DNA from: Artemisia argyi
Taxonomy: Eukaryota > Streptophyta > Magnoliopsida > Asterales > Asteraceae
Assembly: GCA_030686995.1 (NCBI GenBank)
Contig: CM060692.1
Span: 121,122,796 to 121,186,795, forward strand
Direction of reading: 5' to 3'
DNA: 64,000 nucleotides
A model generated the notes under the pieces. It did not search any database. It was not told the DNA's origin and worked only from the letters and a program-made list of their open reading frames with translations. The position numbers were made by a program, and so were the translations under genes. Positions 47,295 through 58,697 of this stretch are shown here, piece after piece. Positions within the stretch are counted from its first letter, which is position 1; each line of letters begins with the position of its first letter.

Positions 47295-48329
47295 CTATGC
47301 TCCTCCAGGTGCTCTAGACGGTCCAGGAGCTCCAGATGCACCAGGCTCTCCCCTCAAGCGGCGAATCTCACGATCCATCGCAACCACGATTTCCTCCAGA
47401 TGCTGAACTCGTAACTGAGAAGAAAAATCCCTGCCCTCCAAAATGACCAACCTCTCTCGAAGCAATGCTAACTGATCTACCTGCTCCCACTGAGTCTCCT
47501 GTGTCGCCTGAGCTCTATCTCTAATCTCAGGTAACTCATCCCTAAGCAGCTCAATCTGCTCCTGATGCCTCAACTGTCGCGCCTCAAGTCCATGGTATGT
47601 CACATCGATACCAACCCTGCCCTGCACCAGATCCTCAACCTGCTCCTCGACAGTCTCAAGTCGAGTAGTAATGATCTCATCAACTCTATACCCCAACCTA
47701 TCGACTTGCTCCTGCTGAGCACCCATCTGATCCTCTAATGTGACGGGTGTAGGGCTCCTAGCCGCAGCCGCTCTAGAACTCTCACCTACGTGGTATACTG
47801 GTGGTGGTTCTGCTGATTCTGACTCTGTAGTGGTAGGTAAATCTGGAGTGGTAAACCTAACACGCTTCCTAAGTGGCAAGAGTGAGGTGGATATAGGGGT
47901 AGCAGTGGGTATGGCTGGTGGTGGTGTAGGCACAGTGGGACTAGGTAGGGTCCTATAAGTAGATGTGGCATAACGAACCTTCTTACTAGCAACCTGGATA
48001 GTCTTTTCCCTACGAAACATAAGTCTCGGCTCAGACTGGATAGTGGTGGTAGGGGATGGTGTGTCTGTGGGTACACGGGTGAGGATGTCACATGGTACAA
48101 TAGGATAGACATGAGGAGTAGGAGCCGTCTCCTCCTCCTCGAAAGGCTCTGTGTCATCATCTGATGCCAAAAGTGGCAACTCAGGTACAATAGGACTAGG
48201 TGGTGGTGAACGGACTGTAGAAGACATAGTGTCTTCAATAGGTGGTGGTGAACGGGCAGTAGAAGACGTAGAGTCTTCAGTATCGGAGTCTGTGATGGTG
48301 TACAGTATAACATTTGGGTTTGCAGACAT
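47295..48329 (-). CDS. Pre-gag ORF of the gag-only element, 344 aa, coiled coil
   Basis: Intact ORF between primer site and gag, ATG in accATGtc context. Residues 1-180 are rich in Pro, Ser, Thr and acidic residues, with a near-repeat STVRSPPP/STARSPPP. A conserved-looking block VGESSRAAAARSPTPVTLED follows. The rest (about 200-330) has strong heptad character (RLGYRVDEIITTRLETVEEQ, ERLVILEGRD), then a Gly/Pro/Ala-rich end. The layout matches the pre-gag ORF of the other Ty3 element here. I recall similar N-terminal blocks in predicted polyproteins of daisy-family plants (memory only). Function unknown. Confidence 0.75.
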   Translation of the reverse strand: MSANPNVILYTITDSDTEDSTSSTARSPPPIEDTMSSTVRSPPPSPIVPELPLLASDDDTEPFEEEETAPTPHVYPIVPCDILTRVPTDTPSPTTTIQSEPRLMFRREKTIQVASKKVRYATSTYRTLPSPTVPTPPPAIPTATPISTSLLPLRKRVRFTTPDLPTTTESESAEPPPVYHVGESSRAAAARSPTPVTLEDQMGAQQEQVDRLGYRVDEIITTRLETVEEQVEDLVQGRVGIDVTYHGLEARQLRHQEQIELLRDELPEIRDRAQATQETQWEQVDQLALLRERLVILEGRDFSSQLRVQHLEEIVVAMDREIRRLRGEPGASGAPGPSRAPGGA

Positions 48330-48480
48330 GGTTCTGTGATAATCAAGGTGAAATAAAATAAATAGCTCGAAATGAAATCACCATAAACAATGAACATGCA
48401 CATATGATGAAATGATGAGATGCTATGATAATGTGGTTATAGTCTAGGGTCAATGATACATCCTAGTTCTCTATAACCTT

Positions 48481-48494
48481 AGCTCTGGTACCAA
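48481..48494 (-). other. Primer binding site of the gag-only element
   Basis: On the minus strand TTGGTACCAGAGCT starts two bases after the 5' LTR. It differs by one base from the usual initiator-Met site TGGTATCAGAGC. Confidence 0.75.
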
Positions 48495-48496
48495 TC

Positions 48497-51400
48497 TGTC
48501 ACACCCCCAATTTACCTGACTTGCAGCGGAATGGAATGCCTGAGGGTGTAATTGTCATAGCACCATAACAAGGAAATATTGAACGACCTAAAGTGTCGTT
48601 TGGAAAATACATATCGTTTGATTTTTATTTAAAAGCATCCAGTGCTACAAAAACATAGGTCCCCAGAAGTCATGAAAGGTTTACAGAAATAAGTTTAGAC
48701 ATGTCAAACGATAATTATACATAAGTGCATGAAAGTGTCAAAGTGAGACGCGTCATCCTAGGTCCTCACTAAAATGACTCCATGCATGCCATGAAGTTTA
48801 TGCTCTTAGTTACCTGAAAATACATTGCGAAAACAGTCAACACGAATGTTGGTGAATAATCATAGGTTTGTAAGTTAAATCGTATGTACATAAGCCACAA
48901 GTATAAAGTAAACCGACATAAATGTCAAAAATGCTACATTGTCTCTTAAGCTCATGGCCCCGAAGCTAGACGTACTAAATCGTGCCCCAAGTGAGTGTTT
49001 ACCAGACACTCGTAATTTAGAAATGAAATGCATTCGTAATTCCGTTGGAGCAACCCAAACACGAATGGAGGAGTCACCCTCAATAGATCTATTCACTCAC
49101 TCTCGCTCGTACTGTAATTAACGGTCCATGAAATAAAGGGGACTTGTCATGTCGTGGTAGTAAGGCAACTTAAGCAATGTAAGGAATTTGTAATACTTGG
49201 GCATGTACGAAAGTAATTGATGCAATGTATTCTCCCCCGTGGGATTTGAAATCAAATAAGTAATTGAAAACGGGGCCATGAAAACTCACCTCAACTGATG
49301 ATACTGATATGAAATGAAGTGAACAACAATGATCGGTTAACTGCTGCAACCTATAATGAATGATGCATGATCTCGTTAAGATCACCAAATGATGTTTATG
49401 AATGACCATGCTCATGTTTCTATACCACTCTACTCTTTGGAAAAACACTTGTATTGTCAAAAAATATATAATCCAAGAATTTGGAAAATATTGCTATTAG
49501 AAAATATAAATAGCTAGTTATAATATATATATACTTATATATATATAACGTAAGTTCTCATGTTGACGTTGAAATACTCGGGTTGTAATCCTTGAAATGA
49601 TGAAAACATACTCGTAATAACTAATACTACGTTAGTTATAAAGCTCGGTACTTGATATTATGTTTAGCTTGAAAATGTACTTCGTAGTTTTTGCGCCAAA
49701 TTATATTAAAAGCTGTCAATTATAAAATGGTTTTAGCCGATATTCAAACGAGTATATCTTTGTCGTTACTTGTCCGTTTTACTTGTTCTTTATGTCCACG
49801 GTTACGTCTTAGTATGTAGTAATATATTTTGGAAAGCTCGGCTCCTCCGGGTTACGTCTAAAGTCTCTTTTTGTCCAATGAAAAACGTCCAACAGCAAAC
49901 ATTTTCTGAAAAATACTTTTCGTCTACAATCTTGCAAAAATCATAACTCCTTCGTTATAGACTCTTTTTAATCCGTTCTTTCGCCTACGGATTCGTTTTT
50001 GAAAGTATTTTCTAAAAATTTTGCCAAAGTTCCCTTGGTGTTTACTGATTTTCCAGATTTTTACAAAACGGGACAGCATGTCTAAAATAGGTTCCAAATC
50101 AAGTTTCCAAGGTTAAAAACCAATTTCTACCATCACCAATCCTCTTGTAATCACCACATGACTAATCTAATCTTACCATACACCTTCTTAGGGTGCCATG
50201 GACTCCTAACCAAGTTATTAGAGCAAGGGGATTCATAACTAAAAAGTTAGGGTTTGTATGTTTCTTTTTAGCCAAAATAAAGTGTAGTATAGCTACTTAT
50301 ACATGGTTTTTAGCATGATACTTATGTAATACATGTAAAAATAGGATGATCCATGAAAAAATAAAGATGAAAACTTACTTGACAAAATGAGATGATTATT
50401 GGATGATTATGCTTGATGTTCTTGTGTTTTTGTTGCTTGTATCTTAACTAGAATCATAAAAGGAGTAAGATTGTAGCTTTAAGTTATGAAAAATAATTAG
50501 TTGATCATGAAGATCTTGGTACCTTGGTTGATGCCGTGGGTATGGAGGAGAGCAAGAGAGAAATGATCTTGAAATTTTGATCTAAAAGTTAGTTTATGAT
50601 TTAGGTAATTAGTAAAGTTAGGTTTTGTAAGGTTTATTAGTATTATACTTAGGAGTTAATGCAATAGGTTAAGGGGTGGTCTTGGGGCCGGTTTTCAAAG
50701 GGTAGGAGGGGGGGGGGGTAGGGGTACTTGGTAGTTATTTAGAAATACTTGTAAGAATTTGCATTAGTTTGCGTTTTTAGTTACGATCGGGTATCGGTTT
50801 TATTAGAAATAAATGTTCACGAAGTATACCGGGATGAAATAAAGTTATAATAATGTTAAAAACATATTAAAAATATGTTGGGTACATTTACTGAGTGATC
50901 GGGTGATTAATGTTTAGTTTTAACGAAAACCGTCGTTATATTCATACGCGTACGTTATAAATAAAATAAATTTCCAAAATACTGGGTAACTGAATGTTAT
51001 AACTTTTATGATGTTAAAATGGATATAAAAATATGTCGGGACCATCGTGGGAATATTTAGATATATTCGTCGTGTATAAACCGGGTGTTAACGTTTATTA
51101 TAATTACGTATACGTAAAAACGTTAAATGTACTGAATATAGAAATTTGAAAATCCTGAGAGTGGTATAACATGAAAATGCTGTTATGATGATATGCAGAC
51201 TATCCCCAGTCCGTATGCAGTGTACTCAACACTAATGAAATGAATTCGCACCTAAACCAATCCGGTTACGCGAATTTGAATACCCGTAAACTAAATTTAC
51301 GATGAAATGAGTAATGCAAGTGAATGGTGAAAACTTTTCCGGAAATGTATAGTGTTCGGTGAATAGTAAATTTCCAAAAAGTTTCTCAGAACATCAAACT

Positions 51401-51530
51401 GACCTCGAAAACAATGAATAGTAAAACGATGAATAGTGTTTTGATGAATAGTGATTTATGAATAGTAAAAAGTCGAAGTTTGGGAAAATGACCTGAAATG
51501 GTAAATGACGTGAAATGGTGAGTTGTGACA
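48497..51530 (-). repeat. 5' LTR of the gag-only element
   Basis: 3034 bp, almost identical to 42062-45098. Differences noticed: t for c about 56 bases from the plus-strand left end, c for t in gctcctccggg, and a G run shorter by three. Confidence 0.92.
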
Positions 51531-51535
51531 GTGTT

Positions 51536-52930
51536 TGTGTATGGCCATGGAGGTACGGGCAAAACTTTCCTGTGGAAAACTATTATCAGTGGCCTACGCT
51601 CAGAAGGTAAGATTGTCCTTGCGGTCGCTTCTTCTGGCATCGCTTCTTTGCTACTTCCATCAGGACGTACAACGCATTCAAGATTCAAATTGCCACTTGA
51701 GCTCATAGATGAGTCACTATGTAGAATTAAAAAAAAAAATACTCTTATAGGAAAGCTTCTAGCAGAAACAAACCTCATTATTTGGGACGAAGCACCTATG
51801 AATGATCGTCGATGCTTCGAAGCATTAGACAGAACTCTTAGAGACATACTCGATGCACCCGACATTCTCTTTGGTGGAAAAAAATCGTTTTGGGAGGAGA
51901 TTTTAGACAAACACTCCTAGTTAAGAAAGGTGCACCAAAAATGGAGATAGTGGCGTCATCGATTGCAAGATCACACCTATGGCCACATTTTAAGCTAATG
52001 ACACTAAAAGAAAACATGAGGCTATTTCGACCAGGTCTTACCTTAGAAGAAAAAAGCTTGGCACAGTCATTTGCTTCATGGCTTCTTGACATAGGCGATG
52101 GAAAAATCGGTGAACCTGATGAAGAGGATAGTAGGAATACATCATGGGTTGAAATCCCAGAAAGATATTGCACAGAAGATAATCAAGAAGGTCTCTCTAA
52201 CCTGATAGATTTCATCTATGACAAGAGCACTCTACAAACACCTTCAGCAATCACTCTCCAAGAAAAGGCAATTGTCTGTCCAAAAAACCAAACAGCAGAC
52301 ACTATTAACACATACGTTCTCACAATGATTGAAGGAGAAACTACAACTTATGCAAGCCTTGATGTTGCTATACCGGTGGCTAATAGCGGCGTTGAAGCAG
52401 AGATGTTGTACCCTGATGATTATCTCAACACCTTTAAGTTACCAGGATTCCCACCCCATCTGCTGGAACTTAAATTAGGAGCACCAATAATGCTTCTAAG
52501 AAATGTTGCTCTTGCAGGAGGATTATGCAATGGGACACGCATGATTGTGACACAACTGATGTCAAGACTTATAGAAGCACAAATAATCACAGGAACAAGA
52601 GTCGGCGAAAAAGTTTTTATACATAGGATTCCACTGATTCATAAAGACCCAAATCTTCCATTCATTTTTAAGCGGCACTAGTTTCCAATCAAACTTTGTT
52701 ACGCCATGACAATAAACAAAAGCCAAGGACAGTCTCTTAACAAAATTGGTGTCTACCTTCCGGAACCAGTTTTTGGTCATGGACAGTTGTATGTAGCGCT
52801 TTCTAGGGCTACATCACCTCATGGGCTCAAAGTTCTCATAAAGCAGCAGCAGAATCGGAAACCAAATGAGACCAAAAACATAGTTTACAAAGATTTCTTA
52901 ACAAAAATACATGATGCAAACTTTTTTTAA
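51536..52930 (+). pseudogene. Helitron Rep/helicase, SF1 helicase region
   Basis: Continues from 42061 across one gtgtt: the joined codons read LVFVYGHGGTGKTF, so the LTR element inserted just before Walker A. Pif1-type motifs: GHGGTGKT (Walker A), LIIWDEAPM (Walker B), GGDFRQTL, LKENMRL, LGAPIMLLRN, and [10 protein letters not shown] with YVALSRA near the end. A frameshift lies near 51880 and an in-frame TAG at 52679. The helicase unwinds DNA during rolling-circle transposition (family knowledge). Confidence 0.88.
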
Positions 52931-55900
52931 CACTTAGACCACACCTTTTAGTATTTTCCATTTTCCAAGTTCCTTTTTTCATTCTTTTTTTAAACCTTCT
53001 TGTTTTTGAATGTTTAACCTGCTTTACTTTCCTTTTGTGATGTTCAATCCATACCAATCCTTTTTTAGATATTCAGCTCCGTTCTCTAAATAGTCACGGT
53101 ATTTGACATCCACTACTCAATCATCGCTAAATGGTTCCTGTTTGCAGGGCTTTACTTTAACGCTTTCTAATACTGTTGTTTATCATGTCCTGCCAGTAAA
53201 ATGGACAAACCTGCAAAAGCTGCCTTTTCAGAAACATCTTAAAGCAAAATGGAAGAACCTCCCAGTACTACACTAGATAAGATCAGCAGTTCATCTAAAA
53301 ACATGATGATTCAGACCAACAAAGCACCAGAGATTACACCAATCGCTGAGTTACGACCAACTTCTTATAACAAAGTCATTGAAGTAAGGGTCTACAGAAA
53401 ATGGATTTCAATTACCTACGGCAAAAAAAATGAAAGCGGATTGTCTCCAAAAAAAAAGGAAACCGCATTCTGCTGCATCTTGATAGACAAAGAGGTATGA
53501 TAAAACTCGAACCTATCAAAAATAAATATTTCATGCTCAGATTTAGCTCACAATAGCCACGCATTGACAGGGCAATGCAATCCAAGCCAACATGAATGTC
53601 AAAGAAATCGATTACTTTGATCCAAAAATCAAACTTGGCTCGGTCTACAGGATTTCAGATTTCATGTGTCAACCCACCGACCCATATCAGCAAACAATCG
53701 AGAACAAAACAACCCTTAGATTTGGAAAAATCACCAAATTTAACCCTGTAACAGCACCAGACATACCCCACCACTATTTTAAATTTGTTTCATACAACCA
53801 GCTTCAATCAAAAGTACCAAGAGAAGATGAAACAGGAAAAACTCGGTACCCAGTTCTAACAGGTCACCTCTTAGCATCAATTTTTTTAATAAAAACAAAC
53901 TATTCATATACTAACACTAATTTATTTGCAGATTTCATGGGTTACTTGAGATCAGTCAGCCAAGTGGAACGGAAACCAAAGGAGAACCAAGATGAGACTG
54001 TCTACAGAAAAGTTGATATTGAGAGTCTAAAGTATACAACAGTTGACCCTGAACTTTTGTTTAAAAAAATAAAAATAATAGTTGCTTCAGCTTTCACTTT
54101 TTCTAATGGCTTGCTCATACTGACAGTGGTAGGATAGTTGAATTCACAATGTGGGATCATATGGCAGAGGATTTCGAAAACCGCAGGCTTGAAACAATGG
54201 AACAGCCGATTATAATTGCCGTCAGCTCTTGCCGTGTCACAAGATTTAGAGGTATTTGATTAAATCTATTAAAAACAAATTGCATTTAAACACCAATATA
54301 TTTACGCATTTTCAAATAACACGATTGTAGAAAGCTATTAATTGACAGCAACTTCAGCAACGGAGTGTTACCTAAACCCACAGATACCAGAGATTGATCA
54401 AGCAAAAGCGCAGTAAGATTTTTCAAACCAAAAATCAAAATGGCTTCATGATTACATCAAAACTTGCTAAAATACATTTGTTCTAACTTTTTTAAATAAA
54501 TCAGATACGCACAGAGATACAAAACAACTCCACCACTGCGTATTTGCAAAACTCCATATGCAGATATTTAGAAAGAAAAGTTCCGCAACAGGTTTCCTCT
54601 TAAAACACTTCTAAAAGTAGAACCCGAAACTTACCAGGTACCTTTCTTAAAACGCAAAATAAACTTTTACCAAAAATTTTGCCAATATCTTAAGAACTCC
54701 ACAAACCTTCATAGGGCCTGCAATTCACTACTGAAGCAACAATAGCCGGCATCAACATCAGAAGAAATTGGTTCTACATGTCTTGCGACAAATGCATGGC
54801 AAAAGTGTTCGAACAAGATGGAGCATACTGCTGTTTGGACCATGGGACACAAGAAAGACCCTCCTATAGGTAAATGATCTTCAAAATTGCATTTTTTATA
54901 AGATAGAAGAATAAACAGAAAACCAGAATCAAAAATAAAGTGACATGATTAATAATATGCAGGTACTGTTTCAAAGGTTTCATCGCAGATCAATCTGCGA
55001 CAGTCCCTATCACTTTCTTTACTCCTGGAGCAGATGATTACATGTTCAGAACTCATTGCAATGCACAGTGGAGAAGACCCACAAGAAATACCGTCACAGA
55101 TCTTTGATATTGAAGGACAAAAGAATGTTTTCCAAATCCATTTCAACCAAACAGGCGACACAACTAGCTTTATCCTGGATCAGGTTTTCAACAGAAAAAC
55201 GCCCCAGCAAACACAAGCCAAACCAGTGGAAATGATTGAAGGTAACAATCTTTTGCTTCAGAATTTCCCTTGATTAAAGATACCATGTGCGATTATAAAT
55301 ATTAAGTGCAATTTAAAAAAACAGGACCATCGGCACCCTTTATCGCACTGCTAGATGAGGAGCACACGCATGAACACCTGCCACCTACAGGACCAAACAC
55401 ATCACTGGTTCATGATCAAGAGCACGCAACTCCAGCAGAGCAACAAACAACAAGTACCACCTACCAACTAAATGATTACTCTTAATTACAAATTAAGCAT
55501 GCAAACCCATATACTAAATATTTCATTTTGAAAAACAGGAAAACCACCATCAGATTTCACAATAACAGAACAACAAGATTCAGAAAAAAGGCTGATACAG
55601 AAAGCAGGACCAAAACAATTAACGAGCACTGTTTCAAGATGACCCAACAGACCCGAAGAAGCAAAAAGGTTAGTCCCAAACATTTACTTTACATATATGA
55701 CCACTCTTATTGAACATCATATATTACAATGCACTAGCATAAGTTTCATGCCAGCACTGCAACAACAATAACACTAAAATTAAAAGTGACTCCCACATTT
55801 TTAATTAAAAAACGATCCTTCCAATTAGCAAACAACCTAAACTTAGCACATTTAGAACCCCTGCACATTTTTATTTTTTACTTATTTACGGACCCACACA

Positions 55901-56345
55901 AAATTGCATGACATTCTCTTTTGAACACAAACAAACAACAAACACCCATGTGAGAACCCATAATTCAGTGTTGACCAAACTTTTTCACCCAAAACAAAAA
56001 ACATACCTGCAAAGCTGTTTGATAGGTTGCTACACCAGTTCTATATCTCCACTCACTTTAAATTGCAACCATAGATTGACACTCATAATGCTTTTCCCAC
56101 TTACACAACATCACAGGATCAACTGTTTGTGACCAAGCCAATTGTCTTCACTCATTCACCCACTCAAAATAAGAAAATCCACTATTAGTGCCCATGTTAT
56201 TAAACACTAATAATCCCTACGATTAGCAAACTTAAAGGCAACCATAATCACAAACTATTTAATTCTAAATTGTTTTACATAAAACCATCAGATTAAAACA
56301 ATTATTAAAAATTAAAAAATAAATAAATAAATAAACAAAAAGAGG

Positions 56346-56497
56346 GCACACAATTACTAATACTTTTATTCATAAACATAATATATTACAACCGACAATA
56401 GAAAAATCCAAACCACAACGAGCACACAACTACTAATACTTTTATTCATAAACATAATATGTTACAATCAACAACAGAAAAATACAAACCACAGCAC
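56346..56497. repeat. Direct repeat, two units of about 76 bp
   Basis: Units start gcacacaattactaatac at 56346 and gcacacaactactaatac at 56422 and share cataaacataatat. They lie just downstream of the antisense mini-gene, in its likely 3' untranslated region. Confidence 0.85.
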
Positions 56498-56544
56498 ACA
56501 CAGAAGTTACACTAAACAAGCCTAAAAACATACACCAAAAGACA

Positions 56545-56901
56545 TTAACCGTGCTGCTCCATTGTGGACACATGCCCAAGCCTCTCTTCTCTCGCTTCAC
56601 GTGCCAATTCCAGCAAATCATTCAGAGCATTCAGAATAAGACCATCTTTATACTGTCCCTCTGAAGTGCACCGTAACCCATCATCAGCAGCAGTATCAAA
56701 CCGGCTAAGCAATCTCCCTTCTTGAAGTAAACACCGATATTTAAGCATCCTGGTACGCACAGCCTCACATTCTGCCTCCTATCGCGCAATAAACAACTCA
56801 ATTTGAGCACCATCTTGCATAAACAAGAACCGGAAACAGTGCTCAGTTCTATCAGAGTTGCACGAGAATTTCAGTTGATCCAACGTAGGAGTCGACGACA
56901 T
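56545..56901 (-). pseudogene. Antisense mini-gene in the last RPA intron, one in-frame stop
   Basis: 118 codons on the minus strand from ATG 56901 to TAA 56545. It opens MSSTPTLDQLKFSCNSDRTE, has an in-frame TAG at 56779-56781 (after ELFIAR), then continues EAECEAVRTRMLKYR and ends VSTMEQHG. A TATA box lies about 70 bp upstream. The long frame with one stop, a start codon and a well-placed TATA box favours a real but decayed gene. The sequence is charged and helical in character with no domain I recognise. It is carried inside the Helitron on the opposite strand to Rep and RPA. It may be a captured host fragment or a Helitron accessory gene. Confidence 0.5.
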
Positions 56902-56972
56902 TTTCTTTCACAGATCCTTCTTATGAAACTAGAGAGATACAAATGGCAAAAAAAAAAGAACCACAAGCGTGT

Positions 56973-56981
56973 CTTTATATA
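56973..56981 (-). promoter_or_regulatory. TATA box of the antisense mini-gene
   Basis: Minus strand TATATAAAG, 72 bases upstream of the ATG at 56901, a typical plant distance for TATA box plus short leader. Confidence 0.5.
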
Positions 56982-57613
56982 CTAACAATATCCACAAACA
57001 GTAAAAAAAATATTAAAAAACTACTTCTGTAGTAGCTATCACAAAAATACAAACTTCCATATTAATATGCCTTTCCAATGCTTAAACATTTGTTTTAAAT
57101 AAATACTAATTACAGTTTTGTTTTTTTCCTCTCTACTACAGCCACAGCAGATCCTTCAACAGCAGAAAAACCAAGAACCAGGTCAGCCGACAAGAGCAAG
57201 GCAACCTAAAACTGAAGTTGGCAATGCAAATATTTGAATGGTTTGCGGCCATTCCTAAAAAATGGTTTGTTTTGTACAATATTTGTGCTACAGCTGCACA
57301 AATATGTTTCAAAACACCTATGTGTCCTTTTGTATAACCTCGCCAACCAAACATGTATCTATGCTTTTGTGTAACTTCCGCAACACTGCTTTATGTAGCA
57401 GATAACATTTAGCTGTGCAAATCCTCTTTTGTAAAACATTTAGCCATCCAATGCAGCATATATCTATGTATTCATAAGTGTCTCAACGTATATCTGCACA
57501 TGTGCTCACAACCTGAGTTACCAATAACGTTTGCTTATTTCTTTGTTAGCAACTTAACCATTCAAATAATGGTCGTCATCGTTGCTCTAAAATCATCACA
57601 GGATACCTCTCTA

Positions 57614-57648
57614 GGAAACCACCCCGCAGCAACGCGCGGGTTTCCTAA
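57614..57648 (+). other. 3' terminus of the large Helitron: hairpin plus CTAA
   Basis: GGAAACC pairs with GGTTTCC (57614-57620 with 57639-57645), with a CCCGC/GCGGG stem inside around AGCAAC. The end CTAA occupies 57645-57648. Canonical Helitrons have CTRR followed by T; here the next base is C. The core CGCAGCAACGCGCGGGT resembles the small Helitron end at 21121-21140. Confidence 0.72.
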
Positions 57649-57716
57649 CTCGTTAAACACTAATGTTAATACACGAAATACATATGACGATACGGTAATG
57701 AAAATAAAACTACAAA

Positions 57717-58251
57717 TTAATAAAAGGAGTCATCTGAGGCCCAACCCTCCTCACTCGAAGAGGACCTAAACTCGCCATCATAATACTTTCCTTCCATGAT
57801 GTCAAACCAGTTATTCTTAATATGTTCTGCATCCCTGGCTTCCTGCTCCAAACGAGTAGCTTCTTCTTGTAGTTCTCTTTGTTCTGTTTCTCTCCTGACT
57901 TCTTCATCCTGGTCAAGAAGTCGGGGCTCATCCTCAGTGAGTCCAAACGGATTTGGTTATTGTTGGACAACCGGTGGATTGAATTGTTGTTGAACAATCG
58001 ATGGATTGTTTACCGGTTCATTTTCCGGTGTGAATATCAGAAAGATATCTTTTGGTAGAGTGTTCACGAGTTCATTTGGAATCAAGTTAATGAATCAAGT
58101 TGGAGCTTGGGAATTGCTGGGAAAAATCTTGTTCATTTGGGAATTGTTGAGAGAAGTCACAGTGACTTGGGAATTGTTGGGAGAAGTCTTTGCGAGACAT
58201 TGTGTGTGAGTTGTGTGTGTGTGATAAAGTGGAGTTGTATTTGCGAGACAT
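57717..58251 (-). pseudogene. Broken minus-strand gene with SQQFP repeats and acidic coiled-coil end
   Basis: From ATG 58251 (or 58200) the minus strand encodes MSRKDFSQQFPSHCDFSQQF and three SQQFP units. A frameshift near 58090 leads to NELVNTLPKDIFLIFTPENE, then an in-frame TAA near 57961, then EDEPRLLDQDEEVRRETEQR and a highly charged helical stretch, ending DDSFY and TAA at 57717. It lies just outside the Helitron 3' end. I do not recognise the family; short Gln/Phe/Pro-rich heads with charged coiled-coil tails occur in plant transposon companion proteins, which is only a suggestion. Confidence 0.5.
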
Positions 58252-58445
58252 TGTGTGTGAGCTGTGCACCGATCACGAGTGACCTTCCTTGTCACTTTCT
58301 CTCTCCGACAACATACATATGACTTTTTACCACACAAACACGACCTTCATTTTCTTTTTCCTTGCATAATTAAAATTTCAAATACATTAATAAATATATG
58401 CATACACAATTAATATTATGTGTTAATAACTAGGAAGATATGTTA

Positions 58446-58695
58446 TTCCCTCCGTCCCATAATTATTGTGCAGTGTTGACTTTTGAAGTTTTTAGTTTTC
58501 AACTTTAACCTTAAATTTATTTGTGTTGCAAATTACTTGATGCAAAATATATGAATGAATTGAGTTTTAACTTTATTTTCATTGGTATAATTTTCATCAA
58601 GTATTATATAACACAAATAAAAATATTTAAGGTCAAAGTTGCAAAATAAAGACTTTAAAAGTCAACACTAGACAATAATTATGGAACAGAATTAG
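58446..58695. mobile_element. Stowaway-like MITE (Tc1/mariner type), 250 bp
   Basis: Flanked by TA on both sides. The left end ttccctccgtcccataatta and the right end (reverse complement ctaattctgttccataatta) form the terminal inverted repeat typical of Stowaway MITEs, with mutations on the right side. Inner arms also pair (gtgttgacttt with aaagtcaacac). No coding capacity. Confidence 0.8.
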
Positions 58696-58697
58696 TA

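Larger units (their letters stand above)
42062..51530 (-). mobile_element. Gag-only, pol-deleted Ty3-type element with near-identical LTRs
   Basis: Flanked by gtgtt on both sides (42057-42061 and 51531-51535). LTRs are 3037 and 3034 bp; I noticed only two substitutions plus a G run of 14 versus 11, so it is very young. On the minus strand: 5' LTR 51530-48497, primer site, pre-gag ORF 48329-47295, intact gag-protease 46859-45405, then a jump straight into the last part of integrase, then the 3' LTR 45098-42062. RT, RNase H and the integrase core are absent. It must rely on another element for replication, like TR-GAG-type elements (comparison from literature knowledge). Confidence 0.9.
53249..57209 (+). 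pseudogene. Helitron-encoded RPA1-like protein, multi-exon, lightly broken
   Basis: Plant Helitrons often carry a homologue of the large single-strand-binding subunit RPA1. ATG at 53249. Phase-consistent exons: 53249-53493, 53572-53865, 53932-54031, 54127-54251, then pieces near 54351, 54505, 54715, 54961, 55324, 55541 and a last exon about 57140-57209 ending in a Lys/Arg-rich tail. OB-fold start VIEVRVYRKW; zinc-ribbon region with WFYMSCDKCMAKV and YCCLDHG; then the C-terminal OB fold with IEGQKNVFQIHFN. Breaks: TAG near 54568, frameshifts near 55033 and 55633. The last intron (about 55670-57139) hosts an antisense mini-gene; 55740-56340 of it holds nothing I recognise. Confidence 0.72.

Noticed and set aside
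51386..51910. 174-codon minus-strand ORF over the helicase start
   Set aside because: It crosses the LTR border and is antisense to the Walker A region.
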